A DNA stretch of 64,000 nucleotides from Burkholderia seminalis DSM 23518 (GCF_902832885.1 NZ_CADFDK010000003.1:248001-312000), one strand, 5' to 3'. Positions 1 through 9,637 are shown, numbered from the stretch's first letter. The notes: generated by a model not told the origin, from the letters alone. Numbers and translations: made by a program.

Positions 1-27
1 GCGCGCAAGAACCTGCAGCCGGACTGA
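1..27 (+). CDS. C-terminal end of an upstream gene (partial)
   Basis: Frame 1 reads eight codons (ending KNLQPD) and a TGA stop at 25-27, followed by a 33-bp gap before the next ATG. Codon choice fits a real gene tail, but eight residues cannot identify the product. It probably belongs to the same transcription unit as the glycosyltransferase that follows. Confidence 0.3.
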   Translation, partial: ARKNLQPD

Positions 28-60
28 CTCGATACGCGCCACCTTTTCGCCACCACACGC

Positions 61-1335
61 ATGAACACGTCCGATAACAACGAGACCAGCCGCCGCCATC
101 TCGTCGCCTTCGCGATCGACGACAACCGGCAAGCCTGGTACGAGATGGTCATTCCGTTCATCGTCTCGCTGCGCGCGACGGACTACCGCGGGCGCATCGG
201 CGTCATCGGCTACGGCTTGTCCGCCGACAAGCAGCAGCGGCTGCGCGATAACGGTATCGAAGTCTATGCCGGGGCAGGCGTCGGCGACCTTTCGTGGGAT
301 CGCTACATCTCCGCGGCCGCGGTCTTCGACGCCGATCCGGAACTGCAGACGCTCGCGCTCTACGACGCCGATATCTGGTTCCCGGGGCCGCGATTCGATA
401 TCTTCGACGTCGCGACCGATGACGATCTGCTGCACGTCGCGCCCGATGCCCACTTCTGCGCGTTCGTGATGTCGCCGATCATCGGCGAGCGGCGGGACGC
501 GCTGGTCCGTCAGTGCGTCCAGGACGTACTCGATCGGGTCGGGCATCCGTTGCAGGCGGGGCTTGTCGTGGGCGGCCGAGCGCCGTGGGCGCGGTTTGCG
601 CAGTATGTCCGCGAGCAGGCTGGACGCATCGGCCTGGACTTCGCCGGGATCCACGGGCTCGATACGACGTTCCTGCATCTGTGGGGCGGGCTGGGGCAGG
701 TTCGCCTGGTCGGCTGCGAACAGAATTTCGTCACGAAATGGGGGCTTCACGAGCGGCACGATTTCGATGCCGTGCAAATCCTGCTCGAGCATCAGGGCAA
801 GCCGATCCGCGGCCTGCACATGACGGGCGACGTGCGCTTCCTCAATCACTGGCGATATCTGTCTCGCGATGCCGAGCAGGCGATCGCGCTCGGCCAGGCG
901 TTCGCGTTGCCGCCCGAACCCGGCATGCGGGAACAGCCGGCCGCCCTCGACGCGCTTCCGCTCGAACGCCTCGCCGCCAACGGGCTGGCGCTCGTGGCCG
1001 CGCACGAGGACGTGCTGCCGGATGTCCCGCGTCTCGCCGCGGGAGCGTCGTTCCGGCACCCGCAGGGCAGTGCGCTCAATGCATGGGCGTCGCACACGGT
1101 CGAATTCGAGGTGACGCGCGAACGGACGGTGCTGGACATCGGGCTGTCGCACCTGAGCGGCCAGCCGTCGGCGCCCCGGGCGCATGTGGCGCGCAATGGT
1201 GAAAGCGTCTCGCTGCAGGCGCCGTACAAGATCAGCGTCTCGACGCAACCGGGCGACCGCATCGTGTTGAGCGCGCTCACGTTGCCGGGGCAGGCATGCC
1301 ATACCGCGTGGGATATCGTCGTGCGACACGCGTGA
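61..1335 (+). CDS. GT-A-type glycosyltransferase-like protein
   Basis: A 424-residue soluble protein with no signal peptide or membrane segment. Its N-terminal ~290 residues look like a GT-A fold: alternating hydrophobic strands and a DxD-type motif (DAD at residues 102-104, in the context ALYDADIWF), which in such enzymes coordinates the metal and nucleotide-sugar. The last ~100 residues look beta-rich and may be an accessory domain. It is followed by a convergent FkbM-type methyltransferase, which suggests modification of a surface glycan or glycoconjugate. I cannot assign a CAZy family or sugar. The function is inferred from the motif and context only. Confidence 0.6.
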   Translation: MNTSDNNETSRRHLVAFAIDDNRQAWYEMVIPFIVSLRATDYRGRIGVIGYGLSADKQQRLRDNGIEVYAGAGVGDLSWDRYISAAAVFDADPELQTLALYDADIWFPGPRFDIFDVATDDDLLHVAPDAHFCAFVMSPIIGERRDALVRQCVQDVLDRVGHPLQAGLVVGGRAPWARFAQYVREQAGRIGLDFAGIHGLDTTFLHLWGGLGQVRLVGCEQNFVTKWGLHERHDFDAVQILLEHQGKPIRGLHMTGDVRFLNHWRYLSRDAEQAIALGQAFALPPEPGMREQPAALDALPLERLAANGLALVAAHEDVLPDVPRLAAGASFRHPQGSALNAWASHTVEFEVTRERTVLDIGLSHLSGQPSAPRAHVARNGESVSLQAPYKISVSTQPGDRIVLSALTLPGQACHTAWDIVVRHA

Positions 1336-1386
1336 TGCCGCGGCTGCCAGGCATGCAGTAGGCCGATACGTGCCGGCGCGGATGCG

Positions 1387-2229
1387 TCAGGCGGCGAAGA
1401 TCCGGCGCTGGTAGTCGAGGATCAGGCGATCGATGTCCTGCGCGGCGCGCGGCGGCTGGCTTTTCGGTTCGAGCCAGAGCCATCGCATCATCCGGTAGCG
1501 CGCCTCGACGCACATCAGCCAGGCGTCCCAGTCCGACCAGTGGCGCAGCAGCGGGATATTGCGAATGTCCCGCAATCCGTCGCGGATCTCGTACACGTGG
1601 AAATGCTGGCTCGCGCGCTGGCTCAATTCGTCGAATGCGCGGGCGGCCTGCTCCGGGTCGGACAGCAGGAAATCGTGGATCTCGATGATCACGTGGCTGC
1701 CGGAGAGCTGTTCCAGCAGCGTGTCGTCGAACAGGTCGAATTCCGCGCCTTCGATATCGCACAGGATGACGCGTTCGGCCGGCGCGCCGCCGCGCTCCGA
1801 CAGGATCGCCGGCAGGTCGCGATCGGCCTTGCCGTAGACCGCGACGCGATCCGCCAGCCCCATCTCCGCGGCGCGGTGCTGGATGGCCTGGCGGCGCTGC
1901 TCGTCCATCTCGAAGCACAGGCTGCGGGCAAAGACGTTGTTCCGGACCAGGCCGATGCCGAAGATCCCGTCGGCGGCCCCGAGATCGACCAGCACCTTGT
2001 CGGGTGACCCGAGCGCCTCGAGGATCGCGCAGACGGCAATTTCATAGGTGCCGAGCAGGTAGCCGCCGACCGCGACTTCCGCCCAGTGACTGAAGCCGAT
2101 CGGAAACCCGCGAAGGATGCCGTACTGGACGATCGAGCCGGTCTGCTCGCGCAGCAACTGCGACAGATAGTGCAGGCGAAGATTCGCGGCCTGGATCGAG
2201 CTTTGGCTGAAGTACTGCGCGTGGTCCAT
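1387..2229 (-). CDS. FkbM-type SAM-dependent methyltransferase
   Basis: 280 residues from the ATG at 2229; a longer upstream reading frame exists but lacks family similarity, and a GAGAA ribosome-binding-like sequence precedes this ATG. SAM motif I reads LVDLGAADG, and the later CDIEGAEFDLF block matches the acidic (D/E)xEGxE signature of FkbM-like methyltransferases. These enzymes usually O-methylate sugars or natural products. No membrane segments are visible. It is convergent with the glycosyltransferase to its left and shares its strand with the protease gene to its right, from which 395 bp separate it. The substrate is unknown. Confidence 0.7.
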   Translation of the reverse strand: MDHAQYFSQSSIQAANLRLHYLSQLLREQTGSIVQYGILRGFPIGFSHWAEVAVGGYLLGTYEIAVCAILEALGSPDKVLVDLGAADGIFGIGLVRNNVFARSLCFEMDEQRRQAIQHRAAEMGLADRVAVYGKADRDLPAILSERGGAPAERVILCDIEGAEFDLFDDTLLEQLSGSHVIIEIHDFLLSDPEQAARAFDELSQRASQHFHVYEIRDGLRDIRNIPLLRHWSDWDAWLMCVEARYRMMRWLWLEPKSQPPRAAQDIDRLILDYQRRIFAA

Positions 2230-2624
2230 TTTTTCGTTCTCGCTGGGTGAGGAAGCACGTCGGAGCATGCGGCGATGGCCGGACGGGCGTCTTCCGCGGA
2301 GGCGAGCGCGTCGTCCTGCTCGGACGAGAATATAGCGCGTTGCCGGCGTATCGCCAGCATGGCATGAACCCGGACGATGCCGGGCGGCGCAATGGGTTGA
2401 ACGAACGTGTCGTCTGCTTGGGCGGATGCTTCGGTCACGGTGCCGCGTCGACGCCTCTGCAATGATCCGCCGGTCAACCGCCCGAGAATCGCAGGCGGTT
2501 GACCGGCAACGGTCCCCGTCGTTCGCGTGAACGTCGCGTGACCGCATCCGGCCAGCCTTCGATGTGAAGGACCGAAGGACGGCTGCGCGATCGCCCGACG
2601 TTCGACGGGTTCACGCACGCACCG
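2230..2624. other. Intergenic gap (395 bp) between methyltransferase and protease genes
   Basis: No credible gene here. It holds the methyltransferase promoter region and a strong 14-bp inverted repeat (listed separately). Open frames crossing it are extensions or shadows of the flanking genes. Confidence 0.6.
2469..2507. terminator. 14-bp perfect inverted repeat, possible transcription terminator
   Basis: GCCGGTCAACCGCC at 2469-2482 pairs perfectly with 2494-2507 across an 11-nt loop. It lies 118 bp beyond the stop of the protease gene. Neither side carries a T-run, so intrinsic termination is uncertain; a protein-binding palindrome is the alternative. Confidence 0.45.
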
Positions 2625-4322
2625 TCAATTCACCCCGACCGCGCTCCAGGCCCGCGCGACCGTTGCGCTTTCAGCCGAGTTCGCGCCATACAGGTCGTTC
2701 GCCGCCTGGATCGACGCCCGTCGCGCGTTCGGGTAGCTCGAGCTGGCGTTCAGGTACACGGTCAGCGTGCGGTACCAGATCTTGCCGGCCTTCTCGCGGC
2801 CGAGGCCGCTGAAGGTCGTGTCGCCGTTGCAGACCAGTTGCGCCTTCGACAGGCCGGTGTCGGTCGACGGCACCGACGGGCCTTCCGACAGCAGGTAGAA
2901 GAAGCGGTTGCCGACGCCCGACGTGAAATGCGGATCGTGGCGCGGATTCGACCACGAGAAGCCGCCGGACGGGTAACAGCTGAACGACCGGCCGTCGAGA
3001 TCCTGCTTGTACATCTTGCGCAGGCCGCCGCTCACCACGCGCGCGCCGATCACGTAGTTGCCGGGATCGTTCGGGTTGTTCGCGTAGTACTTCACAAGCG
3101 TGCCGAAAATGTCGGACGTCGATTCGTTCAGGCCGCCCGCGTCACCCGAATAGTTCAGGTTGGCGGTGGCTTCGGTCACGCCGTGACTCATCTCGTGTCC
3201 GGCGACGTCGACTGAAACGACCGGTTTCGGCAGGCGAGTGCCCGGATCGCCGTCGCCATACACCATCACGTGCGACGACAGCCAGGCCGCGTTCGCGCCG
3301 GTCGTGCCGCTGCCGGTGTTGAAGACCACGTGAGCGTAGCTCTTCACGCCGCGGCCGTCGTTGAAGATGCCGTTGCGGTTGTGCGTGGTCTTGTAGTAGT
3401 CCCACGTCAACGCGAGCCCGTAGTCGATGTCCGCGGCGACCGTCTGCCGGTCGGTCGTCGTGTTGTTGCCCCACACGTTCGTGCTGCTCGTGAAGATCGG
3501 CAGGTCGGTCGCTTGCTCGACATCGTCCGAGCTCAGCCCGCGGCCGTCGTAGACCGATCCGCTGCCGCGGCCCGGATCGAGCATCCGGTACGCGTTCGTG
3601 CCGGTCTGGTCCGTGGTGAGCGTCAGGTTGCCGTAGTACAGCGAGCGGCCGGTGCCGGTCGCGGCGGCGGTCTTGATCAGGTCTTGCGCGTCGAGCACGG
3701 TGCCGGTGCGTGCGTCGACGTAGTACAGCACCGCATCGCCGTGCGCTTCGGTGGCCTTGCCGTATACGCGTACCGCGTAGGCCAGAACCGGCGCGACGTC
3801 GCGCGCGAACACGACGAGTTCCGCGTCATCGACACGGCGTACGTCCGAGTTGAAATGCGCGGCCGCGATGCGCGTGGCCCTGGACGCGCCAACATCGGGT
3901 GCGTTGCGTACCACCGCGCGGTTTCCGACCTTGCCGATCGCGGCGGCGAGATTGATCGGCGCGGGCTGGGTCAGGCTCGCTTGCTTCAACTGCCCGTTGC
4001 GCGAATGGACGACAACGTCGCCGCCTATCACGGGCAGGCCCGCATGGAAGCGGTCGAAGCGCACGTGCTCGGTGCCGTCGGGATCGACGATCACGTCGCG
4101 TACCTGGAACTGATCGCCGTCCGCCGGCGCGTTCGCCTGCGGCCCCGCGAACTTCAACGTGCGTGCCGTGCCGCCGGTGGCGAGGCTGAAGGCGGACGGG
4201 TTCTGCTGGATCAGTTGCAGCGCTTTGTCGACCGCGGCCGACGGGTCGCCGGCCTGGGCAAAAGCGCTGAGACTCGCGACGGTAATCGCGGTGACGGGCA
4301 GCAGTCGAGACAGTTTCTTCAT
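2625..4322 (-). CDS. Secreted thermolysin-family (M4) zinc metalloprotease, ZmpA/ZmpB-like
   Basis: 565 residues from the ATG at 4322 (MKKLSRLLP), a length matching the Burkholderia Zmp preproproteases. A signal peptide ends near residue 22 (ASLSAFA). A propeptide of FTP/PepSY type runs to about residue 220, after which the catalytic domain begins. The zinc site is HEMSH at 376-380, with the third ligand Glu400 in GGLNESTSD, the classic M4 GxxNExxSD signature. Such enzymes are exported by Sec, secreted by type II secretion, self-process, and degrade host proteins; ZmpA and ZmpB of B. cenocepacia are virulence factors. I cannot tell which paralogue this is. Its promoter lies in the AT-rich gap upstream. 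Confidence 0.93.
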   Translation of the reverse strand: MKKLSRLLPVTAITVASLSAFAQAGDPSAAVDKALQLIQQNPSAFSLATGGTARTLKFAGPQANAPADGDQFQVRDVIVDPDGTEHVRFDRFHAGLPVIGGDVVVHSRNGQLKQASLTQPAPINLAAAIGKVGNRAVVRNAPDVGASRATRIAAAHFNSDVRRVDDAELVVFARDVAPVLAYAVRVYGKATEAHGDAVLYYVDARTGTVLDAQDLIKTAAATGTGRSLYYGNLTLTTDQTGTNAYRMLDPGRGSGSVYDGRGLSSDDVEQATDLPIFTSSTNVWGNNTTTDRQTVAADIDYGLALTWDYYKTTHNRNGIFNDGRGVKSYAHVVFNTGSGTTGANAAWLSSHVMVYGDGDPGTRLPKPVVSVDVAGHEMSHGVTEATANLNYSGDAGGLNESTSDIFGTLVKYYANNPNDPGNYVIGARVVSGGLRKMYKQDLDGRSFSCYPSGGFSWSNPRHDPHFTSGVGNRFFYLLSEGPSVPSTDTGLSKAQLVCNGDTTFSGLGREKAGKIWYRTLTVYLNASSSYPNARRASIQAANDLYGANSAESATVARAWSAVGVN

Positions 4323-5724
4323 GTAATTCCCCAGATTATGAATGGGTTTGTTCGAGGAATGAATCAAGTGAAGACTTCCATACAAGACATGTCGCGAACA
4401 GCAGAGGCATGCTAGAGGGTGGTTTTTATAATTACAAGATATTTCCGGTTGGATTAAATTTTCATATCGCTATCGTTAATCAAGTCATGATTTGGTGATG
4501 GATTTGAAATGGTCTTGTCGGCTTCGTCGGAGGCCTCGCCGGCATTGCATCGGCGGTGGATGACTGCGAGGCGTCTCGTGATGCTCAGCGCGGCGCGGGA
4601 CGCGGCTCGACGTGGGTCGGGAGGAATGAGCGAAGTGGAGCGGATTGAAAGCGGCCGCAGAAACTTGATTTATTAAACGTCGGTTTTGATTGTTGTCATT
4701 TGATACTGAATTTGCGAGCATGAATAATGATTGAGATATTTCAGTTTTTTGATGGCGAAGACTTTGAATCCACGTTGAGATTTGGGAGGACGCCCGCTAC
4801 GTAGCGAAATTTTGAACGTGAGGCCGTCAGATATTTTGATGCCGTGTTGATCGTGACCCGATGGCGGGTAATCCCGGTCGTGCCAGCTGCTGCCGGACTG
4901 ATCGTGTGACGGATATCGAGGCCGGCGACAGGCTTGCCGGGACCGGCCCAAACGCAGACGCTGCCGGTAGCTGCTTCGTCGAAGCGGGCGGCGCACCGCC
5001 GCGGGCGCGGGTGGCCGGGTTTATCCGGCCGACGGCTCGATGCTTGCAAGGGAGCGACGGATCGACCGTGGAGACACGAGCTTTCCAGAATCAACTGAGG
5101 GCATTCAATCGCAGCAGGCAAGCTCGGAATTATCAATAAAAAAGAGCAAATATCCGCAAAATATCGGGTTTGCCCGATGGTGCGGTATCGTACAAAGAAC
5201 GTCGGCAAAGTGACGGATCATTGGCCCGTCGGATTCAGTGCTGTAAAAAAACCTGAGGTGAAATCTGATGTCGACCCGCCATTCAATGAAATTTCGTTGA
5301 TTAGGTGAGCGGCATTTAGCGCGCGATTATTCTCGGTCGATCCTCGGTCGGGCAGTCGTTCTCGTTGAAATTTCGTACTCCATGACGTGCGGGCGCCGCG
5401 GCATCCATGCACGGGGGCACCTGTACGTCCGTTACTCGACGTCTTTCAGACGGATGCCGGACGGGGCGAGGAGTGCTCGCATAGCGCCGCTGAATTACCG
5501 TCCGGTTGCCGATTACGGTGAAAGGTCGACCGATTGATCTCGGCCGCCGGGATTTTATGCGCCGTTTGAGCAGGATTGATGCAAGGGTTTAATTCGGATT
5601 GGTCGATATGTCGCGTCGTTCGAAAGTTTAAATCTATTTAACGTGTTGATCTGCGTCGCAATCGCGGCGTTGTTCGATGCCCCGCTAGATGGATTATCTA
5701 GCAATTTGAAACTGGAGAAATGCA
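4323..5724. other. Long AT-rich intergenic region (1.4 kb)
   Basis: No open frame here has gene-like codon use. Base composition is visibly more AT-rich than the flanking genes, notably 4420-4500, 4670-4830 and 5540-5720. It must carry the divergent promoters of the protease gene and the microcin-like peptide gene. No immunity-protein-like ORF (short, hydrophobic, with an RBS) was found on either strand. Confidence 0.6.
5684..5702. promoter_or_regulatory. Short hairpin/palindrome in the leader of the peptide gene
   Basis: GCTAGAT-ggatt-ATCTAGC forms a perfect 7-bp stem with a 5-nt loop, ending 22 bp before the peptide start codon and just upstream of its GGAGAA ribosome-binding site (5714-5719). 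It could be an operator or an mRNA structure affecting translation. Confidence 0.4.
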
Positions 5725-5967
5725 ATGCAAGAACTGAATCAACAGGAAATCGCACAAGTTTCCGGCGGCTACTACAGCGGCCCGGGCATCCCGTCGGCGT
5801 TGGGCAACATCATCGAATGGGGCGGCAGCACCGCGGAGAGCATCGGCAATGCGCTGACGTTCGGCATCTTCGCCGCACCGGTCAAGCAGGCATACAACAT
5901 CGGCGAGACGATCACGACCGCCGCGGTGAACCTGCTGGACGGCCTGTTCGGCGGCCCGCAGTACTGA
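5725..5967 (+). CDS. Microcin/bacteriocin-like precursor peptide with double-glycine leader
   Basis: 80 residues. The first fifteen, MQELNQQEIAQVSGG, match class II microcin leaders such as that of microcin V in length and key positions: Leu4, Glu8, Ile9, Val12-Ser13 and Gly14-Gly15. Cleavage after Gly15 would release a 65-residue core beginning YYSGPG. The core has no Cys, is rich in Gly and Ala, and holds two hydrophobic stretches (around ALTFGIFAAPV and AVNLLDGLFGG), suggesting a membrane-active peptide. A GGAGAA RBS sits 5 bp upstream of the ATG. It directly precedes a full C39-ABC/HlyD/TolC exporter set, the normal partner of such leaders. No immunity gene was recognised. It could instead be a signalling peptide or a scaffold for modification. 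Confidence 0.8.
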   Translation: MQELNQQEIAQVSGGYYSGPGIPSALGNIIEWGGSTAESIGNALTFGIFAAPVKQAYNIGETITTAAVNLLDGLFGGPQY

Positions 5968-6131
5968 GTTGCCTGCATTGAGGCGACGCGGTAGCGGCCG
6001 CGTCTCCCGATGATGGAACTGACGATCCGGTATGCACGGGTCTTCCATGTATACCGGATCGCTTTTGCCTGTTCCGACGCGTGGAAGCGGAATGGACGCC
6101 GATACCGATATTGGGCGACACGTTGGTGAAA

Positions 6132-7403
6132 ATGGAGTTCGGTCTTTTTCGTTCTGAAGCGGCACAGGCTCGGCGCATGCGGGTGCTGGGCGACATCGTG
6201 CTGGTGCACCCTCTGTCCATGACGCTGCTGACGGTCGCCGCGATGGTCATGGCCACCTGCGTGGTGCTGTTCTTCACGTTCGGTACGTATACGCGGCGCA
6301 CGACGGTCTCCGGTGTGGTGATGCCGGATGCGGGCCTGGTCAAGGTCTATGCATTGCAGCCGGGCATCGTCGTCGAGCGCGACGTGAAGGAAGGGCAGCG
6401 CGTGACGCGCGGGCAGACGCTCTACACGGTGTCGACCGATTTGCAAAGCGCGGCGCAAGGTGCGACGCAGGCCGCGTTGATCGCGCAGGCGCGGCAGCGC
6501 AAGGCATCCCTGCTCGCGGAAATGGACAAGACCCGCAGCCTGCAGCAGGACGAGCGCGACACGCTGCGCGCGAAGATCGCCAACCTGAAAGGCGCGCTCG
6601 CGCAAATCGACGACCAGCTCGCGGCCCAGCGGCTGCGCACGTCGATCGCGGCCGACGGCGCCACGCGCTATCGCCGCCTGCTCGCGCAGGATTACATCTC
6701 GAAGGACCAGGCACAGCAGCGCGAGGCCGACCTGCTCGACCAGCAGTCGAAGCTGAACGGGCTGCTGCGCGACCGTGCATCGACGCTTCAGTCGCTCACC
6801 GAGGCGAGCAACGAACTGTCGGGGCTCGGCTTCAAGCAGCAGAACCAGCTCGCGCAGATCGACCGCAACGTGATCGACGTCGACCAGAACCTGATCGAAA
6901 GCGAGGCGAAGCGCCGGATCGTCGTCACCGCGCCGGAGGCGGGCATCGTCACGGCCGCGATCGCGGACGTCGGCCAGTCGGTCGATACGTCGCGGCCGCT
7001 CGCGAGTGTCGTGCCGGGCGGCGCGCGCTGGCAGGCGCACCTGTTCGTGCCGAGCACGGCGATCGGCTTCGTGCGGGCCGGCGAGCCGGTGCTGGTCCGC
7101 TATCAGGCATTCCCCTATCAGAAATTCGGCCAGTACGGGGCCACGGTCGTGTCGATCGCGCGCACGGCGCTGTCGGCGGCCGAACTCGCGAACGACGGCG
7201 GCCCGGCGGCGACCCCGGGCGAGGGGCGCGACGCGACGTTCTACCGTGTGATCGTCGCGCTCGACGCCCAGCACGTCACCGCATACGGCGCGCAGCAGCC
7301 GCTGCAGGCCGGCATGACGTTGCAGGCGGACATCCTGCAGGAACGCCGGCGCCTGTACGAATGGGTGCTCGAGCCGCTTTACAGCCTGACCGGCAAACTC
7401 TGA
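6132..7403 (+). CDS. HlyD/CvaA-type membrane fusion protein of a type I exporter
   Basis: 423 residues from the ATG at 6132. An in-frame GTG at 6081 lacks an RBS, and CvaA-like proteins begin with a similar LFRxEA segment, so the ATG is preferred. One membrane segment lies at about residues 30-52 (SMTLLTVAAMVMATCVVLFF). Lipoyl-like half-motifs flank a long coiled coil of Gln/Arg-rich helices (about residues 120-260), as in the adaptor that bridges inner-membrane ABC transporter and TolC. It sits 164 bp after the peptide gene and 11 bp before the ABC transporter gene, so it should serve peptide export. Confidence 0.88.
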   Translation: MEFGLFRSEAAQARRMRVLGDIVLVHPLSMTLLTVAAMVMATCVVLFFTFGTYTRRTTVSGVVMPDAGLVKVYALQPGIVVERDVKEGQRVTRGQTLYTVSTDLQSAAQGATQAALIAQARQRKASLLAEMDKTRSLQQDERDTLRAKIANLKGALAQIDDQLAAQRLRTSIAADGATRYRRLLAQDYISKDQAQQREADLLDQQSKLNGLLRDRASTLQSLTEASNELSGLGFKQQNQLAQIDRNVIDVDQNLIESEAKRRIVVTAPEAGIVTAAIADVGQSVDTSRPLASVVPGGARWQAHLFVPSTAIGFVRAGEPVLVRYQAFPYQKFGQYGATVVSIARTALSAAELANDGGPAATPGEGRDATFYRVIVALDAQHVTAYGAQQPLQAGMTLQADILQERRRLYEWVLEPLYSLTGKL

Positions 7404-7414
7404 CGGGCGCACGC

Positions 7415-9637
7415 ATGCGATTACTCGATCGACTCTCGTTCGGCCTCGGCCGCAAGCTGCCGATGGTCCTGCAGACCGAAGCGGCCGAATGCGGCATCGC
7501 ATGTCTCGCGATGGTGGCCGGTTATCACGGCCATCACGTGGATCTCGCGACGCTGCGCGCGCAGTTCCCCGTTTCGCTGAAAGGCGCGGGCCTCGGGCGC
7601 GTGATCGAGATCGCGCAGCGCCTGTCGCTCGGCACGCGCGCGGTGAAGCTCGACATGGCGCAGCTCGGCCAATTGCGCCTGCCGTGCCTGCTGCACTGGA
7701 ATTTCAACCACTTCGTCGTGCTGAAGGAAGTGAACGGCAAGACCGCGACGATCCACGATCCGTCGCACGGTATTCGCAAGGTATCGCTCGCCGATGTCTC
7801 GCGCGCGTTCACCGGCGTCGCGCTGGAGCTGTGGCCGAACGCCGGCTTCGCGCCGCGCGCGGCGCGGCCGGCGGTCAGGCTGCGCGAACTGCTGGGCCCG
7901 GTGTCGGGGTTGTCGCGCTCGCTCGCGCAGATCCTGGTGCTGGCGATCGCGCTCGAAGTCTTCATGCTCGTGCAGCCGTTCTTCCTGCAATGGGTGATCG
8001 ACGAAGTGATCGTCAGCGCCGATCGCGACCTGCTGACGGTGCTCGCGCTCGGCTTCGGCCTGTTGCTGCTGATGCAGCAAGCGACCGGCGCGATTCGCGC
8101 GTGGGCGCTGATGTATGTCGGCGTGACGCTCAACATCCAGTGGCGCGCGAACGTGTTCACGCATCTGCTGAGCCTGCCGGTGCGCTATTACGAACGCCGC
8201 CATCTCGGTGACGTCGTGTCTCGCTTCGGCTCGATCGACACGATCCAGCAGACGCTGACCACGTCGTTTCTCGGCGCGGTGATCGACGGGCTGATGACGC
8301 TCGTCACGCTGGCGATGATGTTCGTCTACAGCCGCACGCTCGGCTTCGTCGCGCTGGCGACGATGGCGCTGTACGCGCTTGTCCGATGGATGTGGTACGG
8401 CCCGTTGCGGCGCGCGACGGAGGACCAGATCGTGCACGCGGCCAAGCAGCAGAGCCATTTCCTCGAGACGGTGCGCGGCGTGAAGACGATCAAGCTGTTC
8501 AACCGCCAGACGGAGCGGCGCGCGAGCTGGATCACGCTGCTGGTCGAGCAAGTGAACGCGAGCCTGCACGTGCAGAAGCTGCAGATCTTCTATCAGCAGC
8601 TCAACGGGCTGCTGTTCGGCATCGAGAACGTGCTGGTCATCTGGCTCGGCGCGCGGATGGTGATGGACGGCCAGTTCACGGTCGGCGTGCTGATGGCGTT
8701 CAACGCGTACAAGAGTCAGTTCGACAGCCGGGTCGGCAGCCTGATCGACAAGTATTTCGAGGTCAAGATGCTGCAGTTGCAGGGCGAGCGGCTGGCCGAC
8801 ATCGTGTTCGCGGAAGCGGAACCCGACGCGAGCCTGCGCAGCGTGCCGGGCGAGGCGGACACGCTCGACGCGAGCATCGAGATCGACGGGCTGTCGTTCC
8901 GCTATGCGGACGGCGAGCCGCTGGTGCTGGACGGCGTCAATGCGATGATCGCGGCCGGCGAATCGGTCGCGATCGTCGGGCAGTCCGGTTGCGGGAAGAC
9001 GACGCTGATCAGCGTGCTGCTCGGGATTCACGAGCCGACGGGCGGCGCCGTGCGCATCGGCGGGCTCGACGTGGCCAGGCTCGGCATCGAGCGGCTGCGC
9101 GCGCTGGTCGGCACGGTGCTGCAGGACGACGTGCTGTTCGCGGGGTCGATCGCGGAGAACATCAGCTTCTTCGATCCGGAAGCGGACCCGGACTGGGTGG
9201 CCGAGTGCGCGCGCATCGCGGCCGTGCACGACGACATCGCGGCGATGCCGATGGGCTACAACACGCTCGTCGGTGACATGGGCACCGTGCTGTCCGGCGG
9301 CCAGAAGCAGCGCGTGCTGCTGGCGCGCGCGCTGTACAAGCGGCCGCGCATCCTGGTGCTCGACGAAGCGACGAGCCATCTCGACATTCAGCGCGAGATG
9401 CAGGTCAATGCGGCCGTCACGCAGCTCGCGATGACGCGGCTCATCGTCGCGCACCGGCCGGAGACGATCGCGTCCGCGCAGCGCGTCATCATGCTGCAAG
9501 GCGGGAAGGTCGTGCTCGATCAGTCGACCGCGGCGATGCGCGCGGCGGTCGCGGCGAAGTCGCATGCCGGCGTGCCGGCCGCGTCCCGGCCGGCACCGCA
9601 CGATGCCGGGCCGGTAGAGCCGGTGGCGGGGCGCTAG
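7415..9637 (+). CDS. Peptidase C39-containing bacteriocin-type ABC exporter
   Basis: 740 residues from the ATG at 7415. An N-terminal C39 cysteine peptidase carries catalytic Cys26 (QTEAAECGIACL), the His of FNHFVVL and the Asp of IHDPSHG. This domain removes double-glycine leaders. A six-helix transmembrane domain spans about residues 165-440, then an ATPase domain with Walker A GQSGCGKTT near residue 522, LSGGQ near 626, and ILVLDEATSHLD. All catalytic residues seem intact, unlike the inactive C39-like domains of RTX exporters. With the adaptor before it and TolC directly after (adjacent codons), it forms a CvaAB-TolC-like machine for the peptide at 5725. Confidence 0.93.
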   Translation: MRLLDRLSFGLGRKLPMVLQTEAAECGIACLAMVAGYHGHHVDLATLRAQFPVSLKGAGLGRVIEIAQRLSLGTRAVKLDMAQLGQLRLPCLLHWNFNHFVVLKEVNGKTATIHDPSHGIRKVSLADVSRAFTGVALELWPNAGFAPRAARPAVRLRELLGPVSGLSRSLAQILVLAIALEVFMLVQPFFLQWVIDEVIVSADRDLLTVLALGFGLLLLMQQATGAIRAWALMYVGVTLNIQWRANVFTHLLSLPVRYYERRHLGDVVSRFGSIDTIQQTLTTSFLGAVIDGLMTLVTLAMMFVYSRTLGFVALATMALYALVRWMWYGPLRRATEDQIVHAAKQQSHFLETVRGVKTIKLFNRQTERRASWITLLVEQVNASLHVQKLQIFYQQLNGLLFGIENVLVIWLGARMVMDGQFTVGVLMAFNAYKSQFDSRVGSLIDKYFEVKMLQLQGERLADIVFAEAEPDASLRSVPGEADTLDASIEIDGLSFRYADGEPLVLDGVNAMIAAGESVAIVGQSGCGKTTLISVLLGIHEPTGGAVRIGGLDVARLGIERLRALVGTVLQDDVLFAGSIAENISFFDPEADPDWVAECARIAAVHDDIAAMPMGYNTLVGDMGTVLSGGQKQRVLLARALYKRPRILVLDEATSHLDIQREMQVNAAVTQLAMTRLIVAHRPETIASAQRVIMLQGGKVVLDQSTAAMRAAVAAKSHAGVPAASRPAPHDAGPVEPVAGR

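Noticed and set aside
3270-4415. A 381-codon plus-strand frame over the protease gene
   Set aside because: Mirror of the M4 protease coding frame; no RBS and no family similarity.
4861-5139. 92-codon ORF considered as a microcin immunity gene
   Set aside because: Charged and polar throughout without membrane segments or RBS, unlike immunity proteins of this class.
7421-9601. A 726-codon minus-strand frame opposite the ABC exporter
   Set aside because: Antisense shadow of the exporter with low-complexity Arg/His/Gln composition and no recognisable domain.
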